Assembly (NCBI GenBank): GCA_006384855.1
Contig: VCJN01001741.1
Coordinates: 124,001 to 188,000, forward strand
DNA from: Tetraselmis striata
Taxonomy: Eukaryota > Chlorophyta > Chlorodendrophyceae > Chlorodendrales > Chlorodendraceae
Direction: 5' to 3'
Length of the DNA: 64,000 bases
Every line of letters begins with the position of its first letter. The first letter of the stretch is position 1. The notes under the pieces are model-generated. The model saw nothing but the letters and a program-made list of their open reading frames with translations, ran no database searches and was not told the origin of the DNA. A program made the translations under genes and the position numbers. Positions 44,147 to 53,872 of the stretch are shown here, one piece after another.

Positions 44147-45535
44147 TCAGGTTATCGTAAGCCTTACGGCATGCGTATGGTTAGTCCTTATTAGGATATG
44201 TTTGCTTCCACGCTGATTGACGCTGGATCGTTTCAGCACCCAGCGAAAAATTGTTGTCAGCGTATTACAGTATTTGTATAATAAGATTTGCCTGCCATGT
44301 GTATTTTGCCTGTGTATTTTGAGATCATGATAATATTTTTTACTTTGAACATAACATATTATAGTTTCTGCCAACTGATGAGAATCAGTAAAGGCAGCTC
44401 CACGGATTCCTCGCTTGTTTGCGAACATGGTTTCCAGTGTATTATAGTATTGTGATTGTTTGTTGATAGCGTCAAGCACATATCTTTCTGACATATAGTC
44501 ATAGACATGTTCTGTTACTGTAGGGCCCACTCTGTCCAAAAACTGCATGACCTCAGTCAGGTACAGAGGGCTATGGTGATTGGCATGCAACTTCTCCTGC
44601 CCTGCCAGCGGGGTCAGTTTAAGTTGCAGCGTTGGCTGGCTAGCAGCTACAGTTGCATATAGTTGTTGCGGAGCATGCCGTTCACTCACCGGTGGCGAGG
44701 TTTCACGCCTAGGCGAGTTCCGCCTGGTCTGTTTTGCTGGAGGATATGATGGGCGCTTGTCTGCCCTATGGTCCGATTGGCCAGCATATGGTTCATGCTG
44801 CAGGTGTGGGTCATAACCTGCAGGTTCTGCACCCATATCATAGGCACTTGGATTGTGCCGTTGCTGCGCTGCTTTGGTCATTATGGTTCTGATGGCAGAG
44901 TATATTGGCAGACCCAACGGTTGGTCTGCAAACTGTCTGTTGGGATAAGGTATGTTTGGGAAGGTGTTAGCACAGTCTTTGAAGTGCTCACGTACTTTCT
45001 TATTGTATCTCTGCCGCCACGCCTCAAGCGCAGGGGCCATATGGTTAACATACTCAAGGACCCATTCCGGTTTGGATCCAGTCTTGTGCGCCATCCGGAA
45101 TATCTTGCAATATGTTAGCACAGGAATCTGATGAACATAAGCTGCTGGAAACAGTATGAGGGCTGAGCTGGCTGGCTTTGGTGTAGCCCGTGTAAGCACA
45201 GTGTCAATATATTGTATTTGCAGCAAGAGTCGCTGCTGCGGGTCCTCTGCTCCAGCAGGCCTGTGCGTGATATGGTTATGTTCTATGATATTGTTAGACC
45301 ATCTGCCGACAAAGTCAGCCAGATTGTCCATCAGGCCGGCATTCCAGCCTTGGTTATAGTGTATGTTCATTGCCATGTCTTGATATGGTACCAGGTCTGC
45401 ATCCATGAAGGGAAGAATCAGACCGCATGCTTGGCGCATGTTACTTATAGTATTCCTTGACTCACTGGATTGAAAACCCAGTATCATATTTTGGATATAG
45501 TCACCATCTTCGCGCAGTATATCGTAATAGGTCAT
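44147..45535 (-). CDS. Gag-like ORF of gypsy element
   Basis: 462 residues, uninterrupted. Tyr/Gln/His-rich helical N-terminal part (GFQSSESRNTISNMRQACGL … EDPQQRLLLQIQYID) fits a capsid-like domain. A Pro/Arg/Ser-rich middle (KRPSYPPAKQTRRNSPRRET) follows, and a C-terminal helical part (LTEVMQFLDRVGPTVTEHVY). No zinc knuckle. Assigned as gag from position between leader and protease and from composition; no direct family match is claimed. Confidence 0.65.
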   Translation of the reverse strand: MTYYDILREDGDYIQNMILGFQSSESRNTISNMRQACGLILPFMDADLVPYQDMAMNIHYNQGWNAGLMDNLADFVGRWSNNIIEHNHITHRPAGAEDPQQRLLLQIQYIDTVLTRATPKPASSALILFPAAYVHQIPVLTYCKIFRMAHKTGSKPEWVLEYVNHMAPALEAWRQRYNKKVREHFKDCANTFPNIPYPNRQFADQPLGLPIYSAIRTIMTKAAQQRHNPSAYDMGAEPAGYDPHLQHEPYAGQSDHRADKRPSYPPAKQTRRNSPRRETSPPVSERHAPQQLYATVAASQPTLQLKLTPLAGQEKLHANHHSPLYLTEVMQFLDRVGPTVTEHVYDYMSERYVLDAINKQSQYYNTLETMFANKRGIRGAAFTDSHQLAETIICYVQSKKYYHDLKIHRQNTHGRQILLYKYCNTLTTIFRWVLKRSSVNQRGSKHILIRTNHTHAVRLTIT

Positions 45536-45814
45536 GAATATCTTTTATGATTAGCATCAGAGTCATAGCTCTCATGGATTTGCTCTGAGATATGTTGGAA
45601 AGATGTTCATATGTTCAGGCGAGGCTGTGCCTCACTTAGAATTGGATTATTATGGTGATCATGGAGAGGTTGTGATGTTATCTCTTCCTCTCCTTTTGGC
45701 AACATGTGTTCGCCAGAGTGACCCTCAGTTTGGCCTAGATTATCATGTATATTGTATCATTCGTATTGTGAGGTGGCATATCATTTACAATGTCAACAAC
45801 ATTTTCCAGTTATA

Positions 45815-46050
45815 GTTTGTCCTCACATTCATTGAGGAGATATCGTTGTCGATCCCATTGGGCGACTGATTATCGTTTCGTCCTGCAAGTTATGGTTTGT
45901 CCTCATTCATTGAGGAGATATCGTTGTCGACCCCATTGGGCGACTGATTATCGTTTCGTCCTGCAAGTTATGGTTTGTCCTCATTCATTGAGGAGATATC
46001 GTTGTCGACCCCATTGGGCGACTGATTATCGTTTCGTCCGCAGCTGCCAT
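45815..46050. repeat. Three 78-bp tandem repeats in leader
   Basis: Unit begins TATGGTTTGTCCTCATTCAT and includes GATATCGTTGTCGACCCCAT; copies start near 45815, 45890 and 45968, the last two nearly identical. 78 is divisible by 3, and a plus-strand frame stays open through it, but the transcript runs the other way. Confidence 0.9.
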
Positions 46051-46389
46051 TGAGGCGGCGATATTGTTCGAAATATAGTCATTACAGTCAGGATTCAACC
46101 TGCTGGATATGGTTTGATTTCAGGCCTCTTCGGGCTCAATATGGTTTGGATATCGTCACAGGCCTCTTCGGGCTCAATATGGTTTGAATATCGTAAGCGA
46201 CGCAACAGTGATGTATGGTTCCGACAATGATATGCTGACGTTCGATGGTTGTTATGTTATTCATATTTTTTGGCAAAGAAGATAAGGTAAGGTTGGAGTG
46301 GAAGTGGCTTACCTAATAGGCTGCTTACCTCAGTTCGATTCATACAAAAAAGAATAATGACGCTCCGAGTTCTACAGGCAGCGTCGCGC

Positions 46390-47480
46390 GTCCCGGTAAT
46401 GTCCAAACTCCGGGCGAGAAAGTAGCGCCGAGGTGGCGCAGAATATAGTATGCTTCCGCCTTATGAAAGGGCGGAGTTATGATTCGTTCGATTCCATAGT
46501 CGAGAATGTTCGACTGTATAGTACTGCCTTTTGGCAGGGTGGCTTCTGGAAAAGCCTCTTATAGTTTTTCGGCGGGGTAATTGCCGACACCCGCAGTTGC
46601 CCCACGACAAGCGCGAGTATCATGGGTGTAGCGCTCCAAGTGAGAAGGTAGCGCAGAGGGATATTGTATGCATTCGCCTCAAGACAAGGCGGAGTTACGA
46701 TAAGCTCGACTCAGTGGTCGAGAAGGTTCTGGTGTATAGTGCTGCCTTTTGGCATGTTATAGTATTTTTTCCCACGACGCTCCGAATTTCTCAGGTAGCG
46801 TCGCAGCCCGGTAATCCCCAAGCTCCGGGTGAAAAAGTAGCGCCGAGGTGGCGCAGAATATAGTATGCTTCCGCCTTATGAAAGAGCGGAGTTATGTTTC
46901 ACTCGACTCGGTGGCCGAGAAGGTTTGAGAATATGGTGCCGCCTCTTGGCATGGTGTTTTTTTTTTTTTTTGAAACGGCATACGGCAGGAAAACTGCCGA
47001 CTATGGTTTGCGGCGGGGTAATCGCCGGCGCCCGCGGTGGCTACCGCACAGGCGCATATGGTATGCTTCCGCCTTCTGAGAGGGCGGAGTTATGTTATTA
47101 TGGTATTACGGTGTTTCCGACTCAGTAGTCGAGAGGGTTCGAATAATGGTGCTGCCTTTCGGCAGAGTATTTTACGAGACGGCGGTGCTGCAGGTAGCGT
47201 AGCGCCCCGGTAATCTCGTCCATGCTCCGGGCGAGAAAATAAAGTTGATGGTAGCGCCAAGTTCGTGTGGCGGGTATATGATAAGCTTCCGCTGATAGAA
47301 AGAGCGGAGTTATGGTTGTGGATTCAGTCGTCGAGAAGTTTCGACTGTCCAATACTGCCTCTTGGCAGGATCGTTCTGAATCGATGGCTTTCGGAAAAGC
47401 CCGTTACAGTCTTCCGGTGGGGTAATTGCCTGCGCCCGCCGTGGCTACGCTACATGCGCGTATGGTATAGTTGATGAAAG
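46390..47480 (-). repeat. About five diverged 190-240-bp leader modules with hairpins
   Basis: Each module has a TATGCTTCCGCCTTATGAAA-like stem-loop (46456-46474, 46675-46691, 46871-46889, 47069-47087, 47289-47307), most a GTCGAG/CGAC-type hairpin, and all a CTGCC-TTTT-GGCAG-type hairpin; some a CGGCGGGGTAATTGCCG element. Copies differ by substitutions that often keep the stems paired. Confidence 0.75.
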
Positions 47481-47500
47481 CTCGCGAGGGAGCGATCGAG

Positions 47501-47517
47501 TAGGTAGAAGCACCAAA
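47501..47517 (-). other. Primer-binding site of gypsy element
   Basis: Immediately inside the 5' LTR the minus strand reads TTTGGTGCTTCTACCTAC. TGGTGCTTCTACC is complementary to a tRNA 3' end of the form GGTAGAAGCACCA. Which tRNA this is cannot be told here. Confidence 0.65.
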
Positions 47518-47705
47518 TGTGAGGGAATGCGCTTATGGTGGCAAGAGTCTGTGCTACTCCGAGGTTGTGAGGGTGAGAGTAGTATGATTACAGTTCCGGC
47601 AGGGCGCCGTGCTGATATATCAGCAGGCGCCGATCGGCCGACGCGCCTACACGCCTACGCGCCTGGCGCTACGCGCCTTAAAGTGTGCTACTGTTGATTA
47701 GGGTT
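47518..47705 (-). repeat. 5' LTR of gypsy element
   Basis: 188 bp direct copy of 39133-39320 with one mismatch. Contains a GC-rich palindromic stretch of GCGCC/GGCGC words and TGATATATCA, a perfect 10-bp palindrome. Confidence 0.92.
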
Positions 47706-48130
47706 AGTGAGGTTATAGGATATATCCTCACAAGTACGAACCCGGGCGCAATGACGAGTCGTCCTGTGGATAACTACGAGTAGTAGTACATGGGAGCGCG
47801 AATCGCAGCCGTACGTACTTGGTAACAGTGGGGAATTTTGTGTACATTATAGCTATTACTGCTGTACGGGCCTGCCTGCCGTTCGATCAAAGGTCATCAG
47901 ATGGGCGGTTTGGCTGCCATGTTTTGCCAAAGAGTGCTCACGTTACATAAATATTCGCGAGGGGGAGGGCGGGGGCAGGCAGCGGTTTGCCGAAGAATGT
48001 TTGAATTACAATATTCGCGACAGCTGCCGTCGGGGCATGTGGCGGGGGGCGGGGGGGGGGGGGGGGGGGACGGGGGCACGCCCGCCGCTCCCGCCGGGGG
48101 AGTGAGGGGAGGGGGGTAAGGGGGCGGGGG
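47706..48130. other. Right flank of LTR element; no gene recognised
   Basis: Unique sequence with a G run at about 48044-48069. Confidence 0.45.
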
Positions 48131-48720
48131 CTACTGCTTGTTCTTGTTCTTGCGTGCCCGGGGCACCCTCCGCTTCGACGATCGCGCTGCCTCTGCCTCC
48201 GCCTCCGCCTCCGCCTCCGACTCCGCCTCCGACTCCGCGACCGTCAGTTTCTTACCTCGGCGCTTCTTCACTGGCCTCTTCCGCTTCTTGTCATCCGTCA
48301 GTGTCTTCATCAACCCGGGAGGCTGTGCCGTCGACGACGCCGCCATGAGCTTCCTTACCTTGGCGTCGGGACGCCCCTTTTGCCCAGACGCCCACAACAA
48401 GCCGCAATCGTTTCGCCTTTTAAGCGGCTGAGGATGCGGCCTCCTCGGCCACCACGAGTCGCGCCGCTGGCACTGTGGAAGCCTTGGCGTTGAGGTGGGC
48501 CTTACGGCGCTCCCGGACGAACCTGCGCGCGGCACAAGTTAGCCACGAGTGGGTGCGTGCTAATGTGGAGGGTGGAGTGTTTTATTTGTTGCGCGCCCAC
48601 CTTGTCACGCGTTTCCTCGTGTCTTTCTCGTCCTCCTCGATGCCGGCGGCGCGGACACGCGAGACAGCAAGGCTCGCCGCCCACTTTTGCCCGGGAGAGG
48701 AGGTCTGCCATTGCGCTGTG
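48131..48720 (-). CDS. Unrecognised basic protein gene(s), candidate
   Basis: Two readings overlap. One: exon ending ASLAVSRVRAAGIEEDEKDT … KRVT (to about 48603, donor GTGGGC) joined in phase to RFVRERRKAHLNAKASTVPA … AASSAA stop (about 48531-48428), with a good acceptor GCGCGCAG. Two: an ORF 48535-48131 rich in Lys/Arg with ESEAESEAEAEAEA, ending KNKNKQ; it contains a strong GTAAGG donor after PDAK near 48360. The text is basic and nuclear-looking, but I recognise no family. It may belong to a mobile element like much of the neighbourhood. Confidence 0.35.
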
Positions 48721-48984
48721 AGCGGTGAAGGGGGGGGGGTCGAGGTGGAGAAACTAACACCCAGTCGACGACCGCCTTCCGCAGCAGTCAACGACACATC
48801 GGAGGCGAGGAGCAGCGCGCCACTACTATTTATATGCACGTATTGTCAAGATCTAGTCGGTGCGGCATTGTGTCGGCGCAATTTCGCAATGTTTCTTGTT
48901 GAAGTAGCACGGCGTAATGAATACGCGGTTTCACCGAGTGAATCCGGGATAATATATGCGGTAGGGCGCGCGTATATGTGCGCG

Positions 48985-49076
48985 ACGAATGTGCGCGGAT
49001 GTGCGCACCGTTGTGCGGCGGTGTGCGGCGGTGTGCGGCGGTGTGCACCGATGTGCACGACGATGTGCACGACATG
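48985..49076. repeat. GTGCGGCG-type short tandem repeat
   Basis: Irregular 8-10-bp units (GTGTGCGGCG, GATGTGCACGAC). A similar array (GATGTGCAGC, GATGTGCGGC) is at 55065-55125. Both lie upstream of the nearest gene start. Confidence 0.7.
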
Positions 49077-49179
49077 TAGGGGCGGAGCGGGTGGGTGTCC
49101 GCCGCTCCACCCAGCGCCGCAAATCCCCGTGCGTGGGCACCCCCCCCCTTAAACCTGCCGCCATGTCAAACAATGTTAA

Positions 49180-50702
49180 ATCCCCGAGCTCCTCGCTGAT
49201 AAAGATGCGACGACGAGGTTGCAAGCCCACCTCGAGCGGTGGCAACAGGATGGTGGTACCTATGACCCCGTACACCTGGAGGTGTGGAGCCTTCTCGGAC
49301 AAGACGCCGCGCATGCCTTGCTGAGAAGGTTCCCTAATGAGGTCCCGACGCCATACCCGGATCTGAACGCTCCCGGGCTGCTAGAGGTGGGTTTGTTGTC
49401 GCACATCGCACAAGACCTGGTTGGTTTCAGCGAAGGACGCGGCGGAGCGGAACGGAGTACAAACGTCGTGGTTATGAGCATGGTGTTGAGCATGGTGTGT
49501 GTGCCCCTGACACCACCAGGTCATCTTGTCCCCGGAAGACCTGGACGTTGCAGACCACACGCAGGTGAAGCCGTATGACGGGGAAAAGGAGGGCAAAGTC
49601 GACCCGTGGAAGCTGTGGCATTGGGCAAGGAGTGCGCTTGAGACCTGGGTCGGCAAAAATCAGAGGCAGATGAAGAGGTGCCCCCCCCCCCCCCCCCCCG
49701 CCCCCTTCAACCCCTTACTCGTGCGTCGCTTATTATGAGCGTGTGCCTTGCAGGAAGGCCTTGTTTGCCGCCTTGCTGGAATTGCGGCGCGCTTTCGTGG
49801 CTGGTGCCGAGAAGGCCGGCGAGCTAGCACCAGGGTTTTGGTCGTGGCCGGTGATTGCGTTGCTGTTCACCCCGGCGGATGCCCCCGCTCAGATCACCCA
49901 CATTGATGGGCAGGCTCCAAATCTGCAAGCCATCCTTGCATGCACGTGCCACTGCCGCCCCACTGAGGTGTACCACGGGCCAGAAGTGAGCTTCACAGAT
50001 GCCATGAAGCACATTCGGTACCCGGTGCGCCCCCCCCCCCCCCCCCCCCCCCCCACCCAAACCGGTGGCGGTGGCGGGGGCGGGGACTGAGTGCCATCCA
50101 TGTGTTGACATGAAAAGAACCACGAGGATCGCTGCCTCACGGAGACGACGCTGGCGGAGACAGAGCCGGGAGCTGCCGACTTCATCATGAGCCACAAGAA
50201 CTTGATGCAGCCCCTGGAGGACTTGGAGCGTGGCATGGGTGTCCCCGAGGAGGACATGCCCTACATGGAACAATACCATGGGTACATGTTTGGGTCGGAC
50301 ACGACGCACCGCGGGCCCGTGGGCGCCCCAATTGAGTTGCCCAGCGGTATCCCATGTCCCAAGTGTCACGGGCGTGGCAATGTCCGCTTGTACGGGCAGG
50401 GGCACCTTCTGGGACTGCCTGGCCGCGGCCGTGCGGACGACCCTACCCAATACACGCCGCTCCTAGCAGCCTACAACGAGGCACTCTACCCACACATCAC
50501 CCCCCGCAGTGATGCTGCGGAGAAACGCAATCACGAGTTGGCGGCGCAGTATGTGGCCCACTTTGGGGATCATGCTGTGTTGCCAAACCATTTGTACCGT
50601 GACGAGGACTACGCCAACATCCATGCCAGAGCGAAGGAGCTGCGGCTTGTTGTTGAGGCTGCGGCTCCTGCTGCTGCCGCTGCCGCCTCCATCCCGCCAT
50701 AG
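49180..50702 (+). CDS. 2-oxoglutarate/Fe(II) oxygenase-like protein, 5' end uncertain
   Basis: Exons: 49180(or later)-49386, 49520-49677, 49754-50024 and 50118-50702 (TAG); every junction is in phase with GT-AG borders, and two introns begin with the donor followed at once by a C run. About 407 residues as drawn. In exon 3, FWSWPVIALLFTP precedes QITHIDGQAPNLQAILACT, an H-x-D; about 103 residues later exon 4 has YMFGSDTTHRGPVGAP, which would supply the distal His and a nearby Arg of a double-stranded beta-helix oxygenase. This is pattern-based inference. Such enzymes hydroxylate proteins, small molecules or bases in nucleic acid; no substrate is implied. C-terminal CPKCHGRGN looks like half a zinc finger. 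No in-frame ATG at the 5' end, so a first exon is probably missing. Confidence 0.55.
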
Positions 50703-51129
50703 ACGATCGGGTCTAGCAGCACCGCCCGTGCTTGTAAATAAGCGACAATGGATCACGTCATGCTCCGGTTGTACTCCTACACATCCTCCAAATTGGCGGG
50801 TGGGGGGGGGGGGGGGGGGGGGGGGGGGAGGGGAGTCCTGTCCTTATTACTTGCATCGGTGGACGTGCTGGATATGGAGGTCACCGGGCACATCGCGTGG
50901 TTTCGGAGCAGTTCATTCGCGCCTCCTCGTCTTGTTTGCAATCGTCGCCCTAATCCAATGCCAGGTGAGTAGCGGGACACTGTGCCCCCCCCCCCCCCCC
51001 CGGGTTATGTAAACAAATATCTAGCCGTGCATGCGCCGCAATCGGTACCCAATGAGCGGGGTATGTGACAGTGGTTTCGGAGCAGTGCAAGCATTCCGTG
51101 CGTGTGCACAAGCACGTACGACTGGGAAT
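50703..51129. other. No gene recognised
   Basis: 3' region of the preceding gene. Holds a G run of about 28 nt (50801-50828) and a C run (50987-51001). Confidence 0.45.
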
Positions 51130-52130
51130 GAGGCGGGGGTTGCGGATGGAGTGCATTGGCGGTGCATAGAATAGCGTGTTGCTGGGGTTTTTGCTGCATC
51201 AGACGCCGTATTCCCATCCATCCGGCACGGAATGTCCGGTTTTCACACATTTGTGTGTTAATATAGTGTGAATATTACGCGTCTTTTACGCCGGGTGGAT
51301 GGGCATCCGGCGTCCGATGCACCCCAATTATTTGCAGCACGCTAGTAAGTGCACCGCCAGTGCACTCCGCAAGCCCCGCCTCCATCCGCGTCGGAATCGG
51401 TGGTAACTGTTGTTGTGTGCGCAGATCGTGACAACATTATTACACGGTGCCAGTTGCAATTAGCGGTGGATAATGTGAAGGCGTTTTCGAAATCGACAGA
51501 GAATGAGGCGGTGCTGGCGGAGTGCATTTGCGGTGCATAGAATAGAGTGTTGCTGGGGTTTTGGCTGCATCGGACGCCGTATTCCCATCAATCCGGCACG
51601 GAATGTCCGGGTTTCACACATTTGTGTGTGAATATAGTGTGAATATTACGCGTCTTTTACGCCGGGTGGATGGGCATCCGGCGTCCGATGCACCCCAATT
51701 ATTTGCAGCACGCTAGTAAGTGCACCGCCAGTGCACTCCGCAAGCCCCGCCTCCATCCGCGTCGGAACCGGTAGTAAGTGCTGTTGTGTGCGCACATCGT
51801 GACAACATTACACGGTGACAATTGCAATTAGCGGTGGATAATGTGAAGGCGTTTTCGAAATCAATAGAGAATGAGGCGGTGCTGGCGGAGTGCATTGGCG
51901 GTGCATAGAATAGAGTGTTGCTGGGGTTTTGGCTGCATCAGACGCCGTATTCCCATCAATCCGGCACGGAATGTCCGGGTTTCACACATTTGTGTGTGAA
52001 TATAGTGTGAATATTACGTACGCGTCTTTTACGCCGGGTGGATGGGCATCCGGCGTCCGATGCACCACAAATCTCACCAACACGCTACTCTACGCACCCT
52101 CAATGCACTCCGCCAGCCCCGCCTCTTTCC
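51130..52130. repeat. 371-bp tandem array, about 2.6 copies
   Basis: TTTTACGCCGGGTGGATGGG begins at 51284, 51655 and 52027 (periods 371 and 372). A partial unit precedes and another follows. Each full unit holds a long inverted repeat: TGCATCGGACGCCGTATTCC … against … CCGGCGTCCGATGCA, arms about 30 bp around an 80-bp loop. Confidence 0.9.
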
Positions 52131-52218
52131 GCGCAAGTCCTACGTTCCATTGTATATATATACATACGTACATGTACTGCTACGAAACCAGCCCAAACTT
52201 AATGAGTGCACAAGTGTA

Positions 52219-52260
<42 letters not shown>

Positions 52261-52752
52261 CTATTCAACTGCACGTGCGAAAGTGTCGTTTCGTGGAGCA
52301 ATATATGTGCCCGGCCTCATTTATACCGCCCCCTACCTGCGCTGCATGGTCCACCCCTACGAATTACTTAGCACAAACCGCCATTACTTAATAAGAACCT
52401 AGCACAGCCACTGGCAGACTTATATGCCCGCTTTGGCGATCAACTTCTACGCACTTCCCGTCCTCCAGCCGCCGGACATGGGGGTTAAGCCGCCAGCCTC
52501 GGCAGTTGCTTAGCCAGACTTGGCATCCCGTACCGTGTCCATGGCTTCGAAGCTCTGCCGCCGGCACACGCCGAGTCCGGCGCTTGCTGCCGCCGGGTTG
52601 CGCACGCATGCACGCACGGTAATACGCCGCCGACGCCGCCACGCTTACTTCCACCACCTTCGCCAGCCGCAGCTTCGAACGCCGTTCCGCCGACATACGA
52701 AACGAACGAATTCTCCCCCCCCCCCCCCCCCCCCCCTCCGTGTCCCCGCGTC
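52131..52752. other. No gene recognised
   Basis: Contains the longest homopolymer of the window, about 40 G at 52220-52259, and a C run at 52716-52736. Confidence 0.45.
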
Positions 52753-53661
52753 ATGTATAATATATTCGAGGCGACTATGCGGGGCGCAGCACACGCCGCG
52801 GCGTGGGTCGGCGGAGCGGCGGGCGGCGGGAGCCCTAATGGCCGAGCATTATCCACACCCACACCGGCACCGCCGCTCACCTCCGACGCGGATGAACCGC
52901 CTCCCAAAGGAAACATGCCGGTTGGTGGTAAGCGCAACAGGCGTGGGGTGCCGGTGCCGGTACCTGTGCGACGGAGTTGTCGCGTAAGGAACCGCACCGC
53001 AACCGCAACCGCACCGCATGTGGAGCAACACCTGGCGGTGCCGGCCCCACCTATGTCTAGGGCCACCTCCTCACAGCACCCCGCCACGACGGCGTCGGCC
53101 ACCGCCGACGGCGCCGTTGCGGGGGGGGACGCCCTGCCAGGCGACGATGATGCGCTTGATGCGCCGCGTCAGAAGGCGGAGGAGGCCGTGGTCGAGGCGA
53201 CTGATAGGGCTGAGGGGGTTGTCGAGGCGAGCGAGGCTGCGCTCGCGCCACCCGCCCCGCAGCCACCTGCGGGACATGCCGACTTGCTCGTCGCCATGTT
53301 GACCGGAGCACTACGAGCAGTGGCGGGAGGCGGCCATATGCACTATCATGTGCGTGTCCTGGCCGGACGCCCGTCATGCGTGTACTGCGGCCAACGGACG
53401 GACTGGGAGTGTTGCTGCGACGGCACCCCGGCTTTGTGCGGCCCCAAGTACCCATGCATGGCGACCCATCAGCGGGCAGTCCCCTGCCCGACCACGGCCG
53501 CCGTGAGGGCGGAGTTCCGCCATGTCAGGGACGCGTTCCACGACGCGACTCGCGCCGCCGTGTGTGAGGCTTCCGAGAAGGCACGCGCGGCTGGTAGGGT
53601 GCGCAGGGTGAGGCGGCGGACGGCCCGGGCGATGAAGGAGAGCGAGACATGCCGTCAGTGA
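52753..53661 (+). CDS. Cys-rich protein, possibly a piggyBac-type C-terminal domain
   Basis: 302 residues, single frame, Ala/Pro-rich for the first two thirds with a basic RNRRGVPVPVPVRRSCRVR stretch. Near 215-250: HVRVLAGRPSCVYCGQRTDW, CCCDGTPALCGPKYPC and MATHQ, a C-x2-C…C-C-C…C…C…H cluster that resembles the Cys-rich C-terminus of piggyBac-like transposases (compare CVECRRNLVRSICSDCGAPV in the relic at 32.1-32.4 kb). No DDE domain is present. A domesticated or split transposase, or an unrelated zinc protein, are both open. Ends with Arg-rich VRRVRRRTARAMK. Confidence 0.4.
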   Translation: MYNIFEATMRGAAHAAAWVGGAAGGGSPNGRALSTPTPAPPLTSDADEPPPKGNMPVGGKRNRRGVPVPVPVRRSCRVRNRTATATAPHVEQHLAVPAPPMSRATSSQHPATTASATADGAVAGGDALPGDDDALDAPRQKAEEAVVEATDRAEGVVEASEAALAPPAPQPPAGHADLLVAMLTGALRAVAGGGHMHYHVRVLAGRPSCVYCGQRTDWECCCDGTPALCGPKYPCMATHQRAVPCPTTAAVRAEFRHVRDAFHDATRAAVCEASEKARAAGRVRRVRRRTARAMKESETCRQ

Positions 53662-53826
53662 GGTCGGGCGCAATTTGTTATTGGGTGGCGCACACGGGCG
53701 TGTAACACTTGCACTTTGCGCGTACTGCTGGGTTACATCCAGGCGGCGTCACACTATGCAACCGGAAAGGCTGCGTTGCTACTGCAAACGATGCTAAGCC
53801 TCACTCGGTAGCAACCGCTGCCCCGC

Positions 53827-53840
53827 CTATCCCACAGCCG

Positions 53841-53872
<32 letters not shown>

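Larger units (their letters stand above)
45536..47500 (-). promoter_or_regulatory. Long structured 5' leader of gypsy element
   Basis: About 2 kb between primer-binding site and gag without coding text. The gag-proximal part has three 78-bp tandem units (about 45815-46050). The 5' part (46390-47480) consists of about five diverged modules with recurring small hairpins. See findings. Confidence 0.7.
39133..47705 (-). mobile_element. Ty3/gypsy LTR retrotransposon with methyltransferase-like domain
   Basis: 8573 bp bounded by 188-bp direct repeats and transcribed leftward. In transcript order: 5' LTR (47518-47705), primer-binding site, a 2-kb structured leader, gag (45535-44147), RG-rich tail, methyltransferase-like domain plus protease (43444-42125), RT start, a satellite replacing the RT core, RNase H and integrase (41470-39945), GPY/F and chromodomain-like C-terminus (39852-39358), and 3' LTR (39133-39320). 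Order PR-RT-RNaseH-INT is Ty3/gypsy. Several frameshifts sit in A/T runs. A perfect target-site duplication was not seen (AGTAC on the left versus AGTGA on the right). Confidence 0.88.

Noticed and set aside
44580-45460. Plus-strand ORFs opposite gag
   Set aside because: Antisense shadows of gag.
46390-47480. CRISPR array or tRNA cluster as explanation for the leader repeats
   Set aside because: Units are diverged, without unique spacers, in a eukaryotic retrotransposon leader; hairpins do not form cloverleafs.
39133-47705. Perfect 5-bp target-site duplication for the LTR element
   Set aside because: Flanks read AGTAC and AGTGA; only three bases agree, so not claimed.
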